Positions 46,589 through 61,296 are shown, counted from the first letter of the stretch. The stretch is DNA of 64,000 nt from Gymnorhina tibicen (GCA_013399875.1 VXAZ01003270.1:923452-987451); one strand, 5' to 3'. The notes: generated by a model not told the origin, from the sequence alone. Translations and numbers: made by a program.

Positions 46589-47387
46589 AAACCTTCCTAA
46601 AAATACCAAAAAGAAAACTGCTTTTAATCTAAATAAAGCTGCTTTAAATCTAAGTACAACTAAGTCATCTTTCATTAAGTATTTAGTGATTTAGAGATAT
46701 AATCAGATTTTTTTTAATCTTTCAGATTTCTTACACCATTTCATCTAGGAAGTTATTTCAATTACATGCTCCTTTTCCTTTCTGTGCATCTGAAAAAATC
46801 TTGACTATAAAGTTGGCTTCCAAACAGCAGATTTCAGAACAAAGCCCTCAGCTGAGACTGTGCAAGTTTTTTTATTTATTTTGGCTATCTTTGCCTTGTT
46901 TCACAGGGAGTGTGCAGTTACCTTTAAGGAAAATAAAAGATATTACCCAGCAATGGTGCATGACACTTTCTAGTCACTTCCACTGCGATTCACAGCACTG
47001 TAGTAAAGAGCCCATTAACAGGTAGAAAGTCACATGGATGAAGCATCAGTGCTTCCCTGCATTTTAACTTCTACAAAGGTAGCATGAAGAGACCCAACTT
47101 GGTGTAACAGAACTATATGCAGTGAGCTGTTCAGATTCAGACTTTCCAAACTCCTAGGACTGCTGCATGAGTCTTTCTCCATCCTGTGAAGGCCCCAGGT
47201 GTAAGGTTTTCCATAGGCTCTTCTGAACATAGTGACTAATAACATTTAAACCCATCAACTTTTATGGAAGAGTTTACTCATCCTATAGTACATTATCTAT
47301 ATAACATACATGACAGTCCTATGGGAAAGGGGCGAGTTGTAAGTGATCATCAGCTCCTCCAGCTTTCAGACAAGCTCAGCCAGCCTT
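46589..47387. other. Unique non-coding sequence
   Basis: AT-rich DNA with T-runs. Nothing recognisable. Confidence 0.55.
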
Positions 47388-48040
47388 AGACCATCTCTGA
47401 GAAACTAGATCTTTCTTAAAAACTGGCAGTGCCTGGGACCACACAGACTCCCAAGGCAATCTGTTCCAGTGCTTAAATATCTTTATAGTTAGAAAGTTTC
47501 TCCTAATATCTAACCTAAATCTCCCTTTCTACAAATTAAGCTGATTACTTCTCATCCTTCTCTCCATGGACATGGAGAACCATTGATCACCAGCCTCCTT
47601 AAACCTTTGTTATGGTTAAAAACTCCAGTCCTGTTCTCCACTTTTCCTTCTCTTTTATAGAATAGATGATTCCTCCAGCTTTTTCTCATAGGTCACATTT
47701 CTTCCTGTTGAGCCTCTTTTAAGTTATTCTGCATTTTCTTAAAATATGACATCCAAAACATTACTCAAACACAGATTTTGTAAACATGAGGTAAACTAAA
47801 TTAGTCAATGTCATGTTTCACCTAGGATGTGGCTGTCAATGGATTCAGGAGAGATATAAGTACTTTCTAAGCCAACATTATATTGTTGACCCCTCTTCAG
47901 TTTATGATCTGGCACCACCACCAAATTTTTTTGCACAGCATTGTGGAGCTACCAATTTCCCCTACACTTTACTGGAGCTTTATTTCCTAAAACATTCTTC
48001 AGATTGGTCTTCATCGAATTCTCTTTTTCTGATTTTAAAC
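47388..48040 (-). mobile_element. Ancient CR1 LINE, minus orientation
   Basis: Blocks typical of the older AT-rich CR1 subfamilies in reverse: ggcaatctgttccagtgctt (47456), agttagaaagtttctcctaa, tatctaacctaaatctccct, tcataggtcacatttcttcc, the cattatattgttgacccctc region and gttcagtttatgatctgg-type text (about 47875-47915). It then fades into gaattctctttttctgattt. The order fits a single long fragment of about 650 bases. Divergence is very high. Confidence 0.75.
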
Positions 48041-48169
48041 ACATTTACCTTTATATTTACTATATATAATACTATATATATACTATACTGTACTATATAT
48101 ATTTATATTTACATTTATTATTATTAAATTTAATATTTACTTTTTTTACTAATTTATTTTTATATTTAT
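48041..48169. repeat. TA-rich low-complexity tract
   Basis: Mixed tatatat, actatata and tatttat units are interrupted by atactgtact. There is almost no G or C for about 130 bases. It adjoins the 5' side of the ancient CR1. Confidence 0.85.
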
Positions 48170-51100
48170 GTCTGAAGCGGATTAATTCCAGTTTTAAGCC
48201 CTTCTTCCAAATTGCTTGAGGCCCCTGTCAGATTGTTGTTCTAATAAGCAATACAGATTTTTTTCTTATATTATTTGCTATCTACACTGTATTTCACACT
48301 GTTCTCTCATTTTGACCATAATAATGGCAATATTTATCATAAGAAATATTTGTTGCAAATTTTTGTGCGGTTCTTTGCCTCTCGGATCTTCAGGAAGTTC
48401 TAATACAGCCACAAGTTTCTTCTTACATACCTGCTTTTCTCCCCAGATGAAAAATTGATTAGTGAGCTGCTTCTTTATCTTCTTTCCCTTAGGATTAGGA
48501 CTTACAAGGTTTTGGGATAGCTTTCCCCAGATACTTGCTGACTTTGATTCATGCTATATTAATAATTCTGCCCATTTCAATCAAAACAAATGCATGAAAA
48601 TTTGTTCCAACAGATTTCCAAACCCACAACTGGGTTGTGTGTGTCCAGCTAGGCTGCTTTATCCAGAGGACTTTCATTCCCTGGCCATCACCATTACCAG
48701 TCTTACCCTTGGAGTGCTTCTCATGTTGTTAACACACTTCTCATACTTCACGTCCTGATCAAGTCATTTCTAGTAAAGCTCTTCATGCGTTTATGCTTCC
48801 ATTATTATTCCCTTCATCCAGCATGTTCTCAAAACTCCTATCATGACCTCCTGGACATTCAAGTAAGCATGGAGAGGCCTCCTTTCTGTTTTATTGGTAT
48901 AACTATGATGTAAAGCACAGATTTTACATGAGACTGCATCTCATGTTTGTATCTGTGTAAGTAAACACACGTATACAGAAAGGTGTGTGATTCCACCTCA
49001 CTCAGCAGAATGAGGTGTGAAAATCACCAGCAGATGATGACCCAGTTCTTAAAATCATTTCCAGCAAACTATGCCCCTCTTCCACTGCTAGCCTCCATCT
49101 CCTTCTCCTTCTCCACCCTGTCTAGCCATTATCCCCACTCACTGAGAGAATAATTATTATTCTGGCTGAAAAACTAAAGCCCAGCAATACTTATCTTACA
49201 GTCTACATGTGGTTTGCAGTTTAAAGTGGAACACACTTTTCACAGCAGCCTTCATATACAGATACTGACTATAGTTTCAATAAACTTTACTTTTATTATA
49301 TTTTAACTACACAGTCACACACAAACAAAATGGTTGTGATTTTTCTTCACTTCCATGGTGCTAAATATGTATTAATCACTGGTAACGTACAAGAAGGGAG
49401 GGCTGGCTCATGTTTAGTGTGTCACTGCTGCAGAAGGAAGTTCAATGAGCTCTACTGGGCTTTCTTGTGAAGCTACTGCTGCATGTGAACAAAGGTACTA
49501 CAGCCTTTCCTGAACAGCAAGAGTAATCAGCTTGTACAGAGCTTTTATCCAAGGAATATCAAATTGGTTACCCAATGTTAATTAACTCTTGGGGTGTTCC
49601 TGTGTGATACGTTGCTGCTACATACAAACAAAATAAACTTTGCTGGTTTACAACAAGCTGACTGAAGTAATTAGCATCACCGATATGTAAAACGCATGAA
49701 TACACTCATTCAAAGACTCTCAGCCTTCAAAAAAATTCAAGGTAGTCACATATTTATGAATTTCTTTTTAGTTAAGAGACAATATTAACTAAAAATGTTT
49801 GCTGATGACTCTGCCCCTCCATCCCAAGGTGTAAGACCACAGCCAGAGCTGTGACTTCTTGTGTTCGAAGAGTATTTTTCCCATCCTGCAGAGCAGATGC
49901 ACATGATCCTTGCAGAGAAAGAATGCTGTGCACTCCAGCTCTGCTGGGGCTGCAGCCAGCACATACGCACTCACAATGCCATAGGGACTAGCATATCTTT
50001 CCCATGCTCCCACCCTGCTGAGGCGCTGGGAACAACCAAAGATCAGCCGACATGGGGATTTGGGGGGTGTCCCAGCTCCCCATGGTCCACAGACGCCAGT
50101 TATTCCAGCAGGGTAATGGCAAAATGTGTGGCCACTTGGAACTCAACCAGTCCAGCAGTGCCCACACGGACATGCTGAAACAGAAGCCCTAAATAACATT
50201 ATTTTTTGTTTGAAGCATAAATTATGAGCCCCCAAGGAAGCTTGTCTCTACAACCGAAGATATGTAATAACTGCTGACAGTCTCACATGATGTATAGCTT
50301 TATTTTGACATCTAAAGGACTATTTTCAATTATTTCTTCCTGGACAATTATGCTTATTCTAGCCCCATAATGCATTGTGTCAGTCATCTCTGGACATAAA
50401 ACACTTTAATAGTGTACAGTAAGCTTTTTCCTTCCACACAAAATATCTTTGGACCTATAATTACATTTCATAAAACTTCAGTACCATAATTTAGCAGTCC
50501 CTTTCCTAATGTTAGGTCTGCGTTTGTACAAAATAAAAAAAGGCCATATATATGCTTTATCTCTAAAGCTTTAATTTATTTCTTGTCTATACAAAGTGTC
50601 AAAAAACTGGTCAAAGTGGTGTGTTACGAGGCAAGAATTAAGCTAATATAATACCTTGACAAGGCCATTCCACAGCTGGCAGCAGTGCAGGATTAGCTTG
50701 GGTTTGAAATTAGTTGACTTCACCACATAACTCTCCTCACAGTAGGTCAATAATCTTTCCCTGTATTATCCCCCATTATCCAGGGCCAAACTATTTCACA
50801 GCATTTTAGAAGAGGAAAACCTGATAATTATGGCTATGCCAGGATTGTCTGTTCTGATGCAGATTCCTTTTATAAAGCCCAGCAAATGACCAGGTGTCTC
50901 CAGGACTGGGATAACAACATGGGGTTTGTAAAGGCAGCTATAGCAAGGACTGGAGCAGGCTCAGATACCTCAGCAGGGTTCAGATACAGCAGTTAAAAGA
51001 AGCAAAACTCAAGGCAAGGCCATACAGATAGGGAAGTAGACTTTTATTTTTGAAGAAACAGATTTGCCTCACCCACACCCATTCTCTCAAAATTCTCTCA

Positions 51101-54100
51101 TTCTCTGTGGTTGTAAGAACTGAGACGTGTGTGTGTTCAAGTACCTTGTCCTGGATGCCTTATGGTGACATAGAAGGTGAGAGACACCTGCTAGAAAGTT
51201 CTTATCCAGTCTTCTGGATTCATCACGAGTGGTAATGAAATGCGTGAACCTTGGAGCCTTTGCAGCCTCTCTTGATAAAAAAGGCTCATATGCAGTGTGA
51301 GTTGTTTTGCACCAGCTTTGTATCTGTGATGATGTCTGCGGTCATGGAGCAATCATCTCTGCTTCCAAGACTTGGAATTTTATTTAATCATTCCTCTACT
51401 TTATCTTTTTTTTCTTAGTCTTTTGACCTACCATGTACACATCATTACTTTAAATACTACTTTGCCATTAATTCCAATGCCTTACACATGCACACTCTCA
51501 TTCACACTCTAGGTATGATTTAAAAATTTATACACCTCAGAACGTCCTAGTGGCAGTAAGGATCTCACCTTAACATGTAAGGCAAGAGCCCAATCTCATC
51601 AAAATGCCATCTTTCATAGCTTTCAGGTACAGGAACCGGAGACCCAGGATATGGAAACCATTCATTGTAAGAACAAGTAAAGCCATACAGGTACAGTGGA
51701 ATGAGTTTGAGATATATTGCTCTATCCATCACCTCAAAGGAAAAATTTTCATTCAGCCATGGCTCACACTGCTGAATAGGGGTTAAATCAGAGATATGAG
51801 CCTGAATTTTCTACCAACAGACAGAATTTCATAGGAAGACAAGTCACACTGGAATTATTGGTTGCACAGGTACATTGGGTGTTGAAAAGGAACTTTCAGG
51901 ATGTATGGTTAGGGACTTAAAATAAGCATGACTCAGTTGATCTTGGTTCTGTTCATTTATTGACCCCAGATTATACTTTTGGGTACTTGGAAAACAATAA
52001 TTCTTCTCATACTCAGGGTATAATTATGATATGAAGTTTGTACAATCACTTTAGAACATTTCAAAGGCAAGCCATTTATAAGAAAAATGCTTCTTACTGT
52101 TTTAACGAGTGTTACTAAGCAGTTCAGTCCCCCCTGCTCCACAATTCTCAATTATTCCCATGCACATTGGTAATAACATTTGAGATCATTAACCTGTAAA
52201 TCATTGGTTCAAATCTTGAAGAGTTCATTAGTGACTAGAAGGCATTAGTATCTAATGACTGGTCTCATTCCAGTGGACAAATAGTTGCTGCCACAGCTGG
52301 CATTAGTCAATTATTGCAGTACAGACCTAGGAAAGGTACCAGGTCCAAATTTAACTTCTGCCAATCTGACATCCCTGACAGTTCAAATTATTAAGGTTTG
52401 AAATTAATTTTTTTCCTGTGTTTTCAAGAGAAGCTCTTGGAACATTGTTGGAAAATGACAGAACAGTCCAAAAAAACCCAAAAAACCCAAAAGAAAACAC
52501 AAAGCATCTTTTAATGTTTTAATCCACTTTTCTAGAGATTTCTGTCCTATAACTCAGTCACTGTGAAAAAATTACTGTCTGAAAAAATACAAAAGAACAA
52601 GAAAAGCATTTTCTACCACTGGGACATTTTATAATGTCTCTCTCTCCCCTGTGTGTATTTCTCTGCTTCATCAAAATTTGGAAATCACAGTGGTTCTGCT
52701 AATACCCAGAACCACTCTACAGAGTATTTACAGCAAGCCTCATCCATCCTGCAGCAAGCCTGTGATGATGGGACCCAAGGGCTGCAAGGACTCTTGTATG
52801 TCACAGAGGTCAGACCCCTGCAATCCAGACTCGTCCAACATAAGTATTGCCAAACACGTAACACTTCCAACAGCATTCCAGAAAACTTGAATTGGAAGTT
52901 AGGACAGATTTCTGAGGAAAAATGCACCACTATTGCTCAGTTTCTTCTAATTTAAGCATTCACGACTGGGAACACAGCACTCTTTTAGAAGAACTTTAGC
53001 TCATTTTCTTTAGCAAGACCAGAAAAACGAAGACCAAAAGTAACAAAAGGTGCAATATGCCATACAAACAAAGCAGGAGAAATTAAGTTTGTCATGAATT
53101 AGTAAAGCAATACTAAGAGGGGGGTTTTCTAGATGAAAACAAGGAGCGGACCTCAAGTACCAGACGTTTATAGGCTGCCATCTGACTACACGTGTACAGC
53201 CACTCTCATGTATTTACAATAAATTATTGTATGACTCATAAGCCACATACTGACCTTTGCAGTCCATTAATTTTATTCTTTCCTCCTGTTCAATTAGTGC
53301 AAGACCTTGAGTCATTGTGGGTAACCCCAGAAGAATTGTAACTAAAAATTAATATAAAGCCAATGCGTGGTGTGAAAAGCTCTGAACTACTTTTGTCACC
53401 ACGTGTTTATGATAATGAAACTGTGATGAACATTTTATCGCTGAGTAAAATATTTCTGAATGTACAGTCACTGATCTGCAAACTGTTCATATGGTGAATG
53501 TATTAGGACATTTGCCTAAAGATCTCTCTCACAGCTGAGAAATAAGCCAGACCAGTTTTGAATAGGATTTAATAGACTAATCACCACCTACAAGTTTTGC
53601 AAATTGCAAATCCTCACACCTCCTGCTGCAAACAAGGCTTAGATATTCAGCATGTAAAATCCAATTAATAAATAGTTTTAGGACGCATGTATTTTAAGCT
53701 ACTACATGGCAAAAGCATTAAATCAGGTCCTCATTTCTTCTGCACTTGTAATATTGGTCTGGGTTAGCAGACATTGAAAATACCACTCCAGCAAGGACTA
53801 GCTGTGGAAGTAACCAAATGAACTGAAGCAGCATTTGCATTTACTCCTCTTACCTGTCAGCCCATCAACCACATCAACTACATCAACCCTGTGCCGGTAA
53901 GAACCATCTCATGCAGCAATGCAAACAGAGAGAGGAAATATTTTAGTGTGGGCTCCATCCTGAAAATCCTCAGCACACTCAGTTATGAAGATGCATAATC
54001 AAGTCTCACTTATCTTCTGTGCAAAGGTTAAAAACATCCAATAGAATAAAAATTTTGGAAATCATTTAGTTACTTATTATTTACCATATGGCTGCTCTGG

Positions 54101-57100
54101 CTCACCCGACAAAACAGCAGCAGGAGAGAAGAGAGCCAGGGTAGAGTCAGAGATGCGTTCCTCTCCTCCTCACCAGGTATCACCCCCAAGTGTGAATTTT
54201 GTGCTGCTTGTGGGATTTGTCAGCTGTCCTGGCAACCCTCCTGCCTGTGTGGTGGGCAAGAACAGGTTAAGGAAGGCCACATGCCCACTGCACAATGTGC
54301 CCTGAACCTACAGACCAACCAAAGTTCCTTTCGGGACCTGCTCCTATACCTGGCTTTGCTCCCTGACATTCTGGGCTCCGCCTGTACCAGGCTTAGGCTT
54401 TGTGGGCAATATTGCTCTGAACCTGACAGAATTAGGTCCTGAAAGACATAAAAGGCATAAACAGTTGCTGTCCATATTTTACCTCACCTGCATAAAAATA
54501 GATCACTCCGCTTTCCAAAGCAAGCAGTTAATCTTCATAAGCATAACCTATATTTTCTGAAGGAGAAAGAAAGAATACACTCTCCAAGTTTGTTATCTCT
54601 GGCATATTTTTCCTAAGCTGACTGATTGCATTAATAAGGCATAAGAAGACACATATATTAAAAATCCTGCATTTAAATCTTACTTTGTTTGATCTACCAC
54701 AAACTGACAAATCCAAAAATTTCAAAGTCATAGATGACACTTTATTTCAGGAAAGGAATAGGAATCTAAAACAGAGACTGAGGGTAGCATAACTGCCTCT
54801 AGATGAAATTCTTAACTTAAGTTGCATTAAATTAGGCAATTAACATTACAATCTGGAGGCATGAAGGCCAATACTCCTTGTTTTTTCTGAATTTGTTTCC
54901 TTGGGGCTTGACAGTGACACTCGACACAACTCTCAATAGAGGGTAACATTTAGCTATGCCACATTAGGAAGGAGCCTTGGGAGGCATTCACAGGTTCCTA
55001 TTTTGTCTTGCTCAGAGGGGAAAGCATTTCACTGCATGACTGAAAAACACTCTTCCTTATTCCTTTCTTCTCCACTTCCATTTCTCCACTCCACTTGTGT
55101 CTAATGTCAGACAGTCAAGCACTTCAGAGGAATGTTCATTCCCCCAGCACAATAAGGATGAACTTCTGGGAGGGACCTCGAGATACTCTTCATAGATAGA
55201 AAATTATTTCCAGACTTTCTGCTTCTGCTATGAAAATAAAACCAATAAATACATTTCTATATGCCCATCCTGGAGGAAGTACAATAGCCTGCACCCAAGC
55301 CACTAAAATAACCAGGGAAACAGTAGGTCTAGCAAATAAAAACATCAAACTGCTTTTAAAAAGCTACATAGCAATCGTCTACTGGGTAAAGGCGTGCCTG
55401 GATCGCACGGAAAATAAAAATGGTACACAATGCCAGTAGTGGCTTATCTGCAAAAGATGTTATCAAAGCAAACCAGACAGACTGTACAGAACAGCCAGTT
55501 CTTGCCTCTCTGACTTGACTTCAGATTCCCTGTGCAAGCTTATGAACCCTGTATAATGGGACCAGATTAGCTCCAATTCCCGTGCTTTCTCTGGCCGTAA
55601 ACCTTACAAGACACTACAAGAGAGGGAGAATTTGGGCCTAACACAGATTCAAACAAGGCATTTTCCCATGCAGCCACCTAATTTTGTGATCTTTTGATGT
55701 CACATATACCTTACATTTCATTTTTTGGTTTAAGCAAGAGCTTTAACCTTTATAGTGGTATTTATAAAGGAGAACAAAAGAACGCTCCCCTCCCCAAATT
55801 TTTATTCAAGCACACATAGTCATACTGATGAAACTGCTTCCCCTGAAGTCAGCAAGAGCACTCACAGGTAACAATTTGCAGAATGAGGTCAGAATAGATG
55901 TTAAGTGACATCGAAAATGAGTGTACACACATCAAAAATGCCAATCTTGAAAGGACAGTCCATAAAGACCAAGAGAACAGAATTCTTTTGCATGTGCTCT
56001 GTCCAGGATCCCAGTATGAACAACACAAATCATGCATGCCAAGAAAAACTGATCATTCAACATTCCTTTTTCCAAAGAGGGTAAATGGCCCACTTGAACT
56101 CCTAGCAAATTTTGCTGGGGGAAGAGAGAAATGGGTTTTTTTAAAGTAAGCTATGAAATTATAAAATTTATGACCTGGAGGCCACAGTTCTTGAGTCAGG
56201 AGTCCAAAACAGAACTGTTGCTTTAACACTACTTGTCCCAGTAATAGGGAAAATGCTCACAGCCACTAAGAATATAAGGGGTCTCCATGCCAGCTCTTGC
56301 TAGGTAATGAAGCCTCTCTAGTGAAGTGTTCACAGCCAATAAAAGTAATAGCTGAATTTCACTTATTTCCCCTATGCATAAGCAGACTTCTACATTTTTA
56401 TATCTCTGGAATGTATGCATTATTAGATCCATCTATGTACCCATCACTGCGGTGTTCAAATGCTGTTCATTTTGAACCAATGCACACTATCCAAAGCTCC
56501 CAATATTCAGCTCTAATTTTGCAGTTTCAGTCTATTATTAATTGTGCCATATGCTTCAAAATTAGCCAGTGAAGCTTTCTTGGCTCTGCTCCAACTCCTC
56601 CCTATACTTGGACAAGTAGTTTAATTATTTTAAATATAATTCAAACGTTTTCCTCAAAGTGGTGGGAAACCTTCTGTGCTTAAGACAGTAAAATTCATAG
56701 TAACAGGTCTTTCTCATCTGATTTAGTTATCAGAGTACGAATAACTTCGTAACCACTTAAAATTCATTTACACATCTCCCAACAAGAACACGCAGCCGGC
56801 AAACACTGCATGGATCTTTCTTAATACAGGCAATAAGTTGTGCTACCTGCACTGTGAATTGGGTACATTTTAAGACCTGACTGATTATTCCAAACTCATC
56901 CTCAAAGTCAATAGGAACTGTACAGGATGAATAGAAGAGATCTGCCACAGGGATGGAACGTTCACAGACCAGAGGCAGGTACAGAAGTTCGCCCAAAGTG
57001 TTTACAAGACTCAGCTTATCAGCTCCATGCACTGAGCTGACAACTGCTGCACCTGCTTATACTCTCTGGCTTGTGCTTCTTCCTCTTCTCCTGAAACAGC

Positions 57101-58906
57101 TGTTTACTGCACAGACTGTCCCAACCATTCATCCCTGCAGGCAGAGGCAGCAGCTTTTCAGATTTGCCCAGGAGTCTAGCTTTGACCAGTTTCCCCCAAG
57201 GGGTCATTTCAAAACACAGCCCTGCTTCTGTTTGGTAATTCTTTGTCTTAGGTTGTTAAATAATTTTGTGCAAGCTCTCATCTGCTTTACCTTGAGTATT
57301 CTTCTTTTCCACAATACATGCCTCTGGCAAGGCACCACAGTAGTGAAGCCCCTTATCTGCAGAAAAGGTGATTCAGGGCAACAGCAGGGAAAGCTTCCTC
57401 CTATTGCCTGAATTTTAATACTGCCCTGGAGAGTTTGCTGCTGTTGTTGCACTCTTGTTAAAAGCAGTGGTCAGCAGCTGACCACTTTCTAGCACAGATG
57501 GACCCCAGGAATCTGTAGCCAAAAGTTATTGCTGAAATCATTCATTGGTATGTCTTCAGTTTGCAATTCATGCTCAAACTCTTGCATTCCAGCAGCTTTT
57601 GCTCCGTATCACTTACATCAGCTAGCACCAACATCTGGCCCAAAGTTCAAAGCTCAGGTCCAGGTAAAACAGTGCAGACTATGGAAATTTCTCTCCTACA
57701 CACTGGAGTCTTGAACACTGGACTGAAATGAAACAGTTCATCACTTTGCTTCCAGCATGTAACAACGTGCATTTGGACGTTATACCAAATTTCCTGTGTA
57801 CTTGCAGCAGTGCTGCAGCCTGACAGGAAAGCTCTGTGGAAAGTGCACAGTCAGGAATACTCTGGGAAGGACCCTCACAAGTCAGCTGAAAGCATGGAAA
57901 GAAGGTGGGTTTGCAGGTCCCTGGGGGTGGCAGGCAGCACAAGCTTTCTCCAAAACAGCGTTGGTGAACATGTTTAACTGCTGCTAGTACAGGAAACAAA
58001 CAGCCATCTATCCAAATGCTTTCTCACTTAAGATATTATTGTAAATTACTATGGAGAAGTTTCTGCTCTGACAAAACAAGTCAGACATCCAACATTTCTT
58101 CTTCTGCATTAGCCATACCAACAAGTGAGAACTAAGGAGAATGGTTCCTTGTTGGACTCAGGACAGCCATTAGTGCTCCAGTGACTGATCAGAGTAAAAG
58201 CTCCTTGTGTTTATTTTACTTTGTTTACACAAGGAAAAAGGCAGGAAAGTCTGCTACGTTTCTTAAAGAACAGGTTTATCTGAATTTGTTTTACTTATGC
58301 TGCTGTGCATCAGAAATAGTGCCATTTAGCTCTGTGGTGCTATCCCAGGGTAGAACTGCCATGAAATCAAAACCACAGACGTATCTAGAATAAAGGTATC
58401 AAAGACCCCTCTCTTCACAGGAAGTACTGCTGAATGTGACATTTAGCACAATGCTATACCTGGAGTTCTATGCAAATTTCAACAGAAGTCTTAAGAGTAT
58501 TTTTTTCTTTTTTTCTTCTTGCATACTATGCACGTCATTCATCTGTAACATCCCAAAATAATCTAAAAGTCTAAATACAGGACTAACTAGAATTATGAAT
58601 AAGAAGCAGTAATTAAAACCCAACAAAACCAGTGCTTAGACTAAACTCTGAATCCCAGAAATTAGGATGCTCAGTTTAAGTTTCCTTGACAACCCCTTCA
58701 CCCCTTCATTCATAATGTGTGCATGGAAAAGGTGGATATGAAGTTAAAGTTGTCATGACAACTTTGCTTCTAAATTATCTGTCTTTTGTAAATTGGCTTC
58801 TTTGGGCTACATGTTGTTCAGCACAGCTCTTGACAGAGAATGAGTTTTTAGAAGCAGCCTGACAGATCAATAACTTGGTTTTAATTTTAACAAGAATGCA
58901 CTTACG

Positions 58907-58925
58907 CATATATATATATATATAT
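58907..58925. repeat. (TA)n microsatellite
   Basis: Nine to ten perfect TA units. Confidence 0.92.
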
Positions 58926-60340
58926 CCAGAGAAAATAAAGACTAAACATATGATTAATCCAAGCATCAGCTAAACCAGAATATTTTTTCTTCAATCAATA
59001 CAGTAATGCTAGCAAGATTTTTTATTTTACTTTTAGCATCGCTTAACTTTCTTATAGAAATAACATCCAGATAATGCCTGTACTGTCAAAAATTACATAT
59101 TCATAATTTCCTATCTACAGTCACCAACATAATCATTTGTTTTGTTAGGAGCATACTCAGGAGCTGCCTCCTCCTGGAGGAAACAGGTTCTCAAACACTA
59201 CATGGAGACTTTGCTGAAGTGGGAACTGCGTGTCAAATCTCCTTGCGTAGTGTTAAACATTATTTCCTCAAATGTGTTTAGCCTCTGGACTTCACAGGAG
59301 AAAGAGAGTCTTTCACAGACCTGCTTGCCTCTTATGCTTACTGAGAGCACAGCATTCACTACCACCACGATCCCTGTAAAGCTACAGCAAGCAAAACACA
59401 ACACAGAAAAGCCTTCGCTTTTTGTCCTGTGCTCTTAAAAGTTCCCACTGAAAAAGAAGTGCTCATTTGATCTTATAAAAGATTTCTCTTGCAAATTATG
59501 ATTTCAAGTAGTAAAGTGATCTTTAAAAAAGGTATTTCCTGAAAAATACTTTCAAAATCATAACTCTGAGTCAGACAAGAGCTTAAATCCAGTATCTGTG
59601 CAGAGTAGAAAGCTCAAATTGCTTTCTAATTTGACTTTTCCTATCTGCTCCTGAAAATGTCACCAAGACCCAATGATAAAAGAAACTCAGAGAAGAACTG
59701 CAAACCTACTATTTTTTTCCCTCTCATTCACTTCAAAAACATAATCTTCATCCAGGAGAGCCTTTCCGAGAAGAGAAGCTCAGCTGTAAGGCCAGTGTGT
59801 GTATCAAGCACAAGTCATAGTTCATGACGGTGATGTCTGGGCACTGCAGTAATGTAGTTAACAGGGAAATAACAACCACAACAGCACAATATTCACAAAC
59901 ATCAGTAAACTCTGCATCTAGTCCAGATTTTCTATTTTCATAGAGAGCGTTTATTCTTTTTAAGTAGATCCACAGCCCAAGGTCTCCACCTGCTCTGCAT
60001 TAGACCTACCGAAGTCCCTTTTTTCACCACTCCTTTTTGCTACTAAGCATATGCAGAGCTCCATGGAATCAGAGTAAAGGAGATTTCCCAAGTGCTGCTA
60101 AAAGGCTGAATTGCTTCCCCCAGGGGGTCCCTGTCACTTGATTAATATGTGTAGCTGTTAAAAGCTGTTCAAATGACAGTGCTAAAAAACTGAACAAGCA
60201 CCACAGAGAAAAGGCTGGCTAAAATAACCGAACCATGAAAATAAAATTAATAAAAGAATGGCAAAAAGAAAACTAAATAAAAGCAGGGGAAATATAAAGG
60301 GCAAGGATATAGGCAGAGCTGACAGTCATCTGAAATCAGC

Positions 60341-60410
60341 TTTCTCTTCCCTCCTTACTTTCTCTTCCTCCTTCCCCCTCCCTATTTCCTAACTCCTCCA
60401 CTCTACTTAC
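60341..60410. repeat. Polypyrimidine tract
   Basis: About 70 bases dominated by C and T on the plus strand (cttcctccttccccctccct in the middle). Confidence 0.7.
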
Positions 60411-61235
60411 ACAATTCTTTGGCCTCTACTGACAGTTTAGCATTACAAATCCTCATGCTGAATCTCATGAAGTCAAGCAGGCTCAGTGAAGATCACTGGG
60501 CTCAGCTTACTCCTGGTATCCAAATCCATGGAGTTACACAAGGGATGAGCTGGAACCAGTGACATTTTCTGAGTTTTCTGACATCCAGCTTTGGAGCTCT
60601 GTAACTCCAGACTGATGATACACAGTGAAGGGTTCTCTGAACACAGCAAAGGAGAAAGAAAAAATATGAGTTCCTTGAATGGTTTTCATCATAGTAGTTG
60701 CACTACATCTGTCATATATCAGAACCATTCCCATGTTTCCTGCACAAGATTCATAACAGCTCTAAAACCCTACCATACTTCACCAAGTTGGAAAACAAAT
60801 TTCCCCATAGATGGAGAAATATATTTTTGAGGTAAAGTGGCAAGGAACACAGCGTCCTTTAGAGCAACTTAACAAAAGAAATTGTACTATTCCCGGAAAG
60901 CCTTTTGCAATCTCTGCTTTTTTATCTGAAAAGTCGCTACAGTTGTTTATTCATGAAGCGATAATCCTCTCTCTTTGTCTCAGTGAAAACTTCTTCCTGG
61001 GAGATAAAAATAGTTTGCACGAACCTTCTGTATTGCTTTTGAGTAGTAATAACCAACTCGCACCACGGCTGTATTTTTTTATTATTTGTACTGTAATAAT
61101 GCTGGGAGCCCCTTGCTGGCTCTGGATGTCACTGTGTTGAAATTGAGCACATATGGGATAAGACACACCCATTGATATGACCAATCAGATGCACTGCATT
61201 TTGAATGGAAGAGGTAGGGAAAAAGTAATCAGAAA

Positions 61236-61296
61236 ATAAGACTGCCAAAGACCTCAAGAGGTCATCTGATCCATATGGGGATGCATGGCAGACCCA
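61236..61296 (-). mobile_element. CR1 LINE 3' terminal remnant, minus orientation
   Basis: aaagacctcaagaggtcatc followed by tgatccatatgggg resembles the reversed 3' terminus of an old CR1. Only about 60 bases are recognisable. Confidence 0.6.

Larger units (their letters stand above)
48170..61235. other. Long repeat-poor unique stretch, no gene recognised
   Basis: About 13 kb in which I recognise no interspersed element. AT-rich segments alternate with GC-richer ones at 49785-50180 and 54100-54460. Open frames reach 152 codons (56953-57411, plus). None resembles a known protein, and the antisense frames are comparably long. The minus-strand frame at 56757-57032 lacks an ATG at its nominal start. 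The scarcity of recognisable repeats is compatible with constrained regulatory DNA, but I cannot measure conservation. Confidence 0.5.

Noticed and set aside
52195..52215. ggttcaaatct string resembling a polymerase III B-box
   Set aside because: There is no A-box at a suitable distance upstream and no cloverleaf can be drawn, so no tRNA or SINE is called.
56757..57032. Minus-strand 91-codon frame with a plausible globular-looking peptide
   Set aside because: Its nominal start codon is GTG, not ATG. A stop lies shortly upstream, an equally long plus-strand frame overlaps its end, and the peptide matches no family I recognise. The length is within chance for this window.
56953..57411. Plus-strand 152-codon frame
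   Set aside because: Hydrophobic and cysteine-rich low-information translation, with antisense frames of 62 and 82 codons over the same bases and no recognisable domain. Chance expectation for the longest frame is similar.
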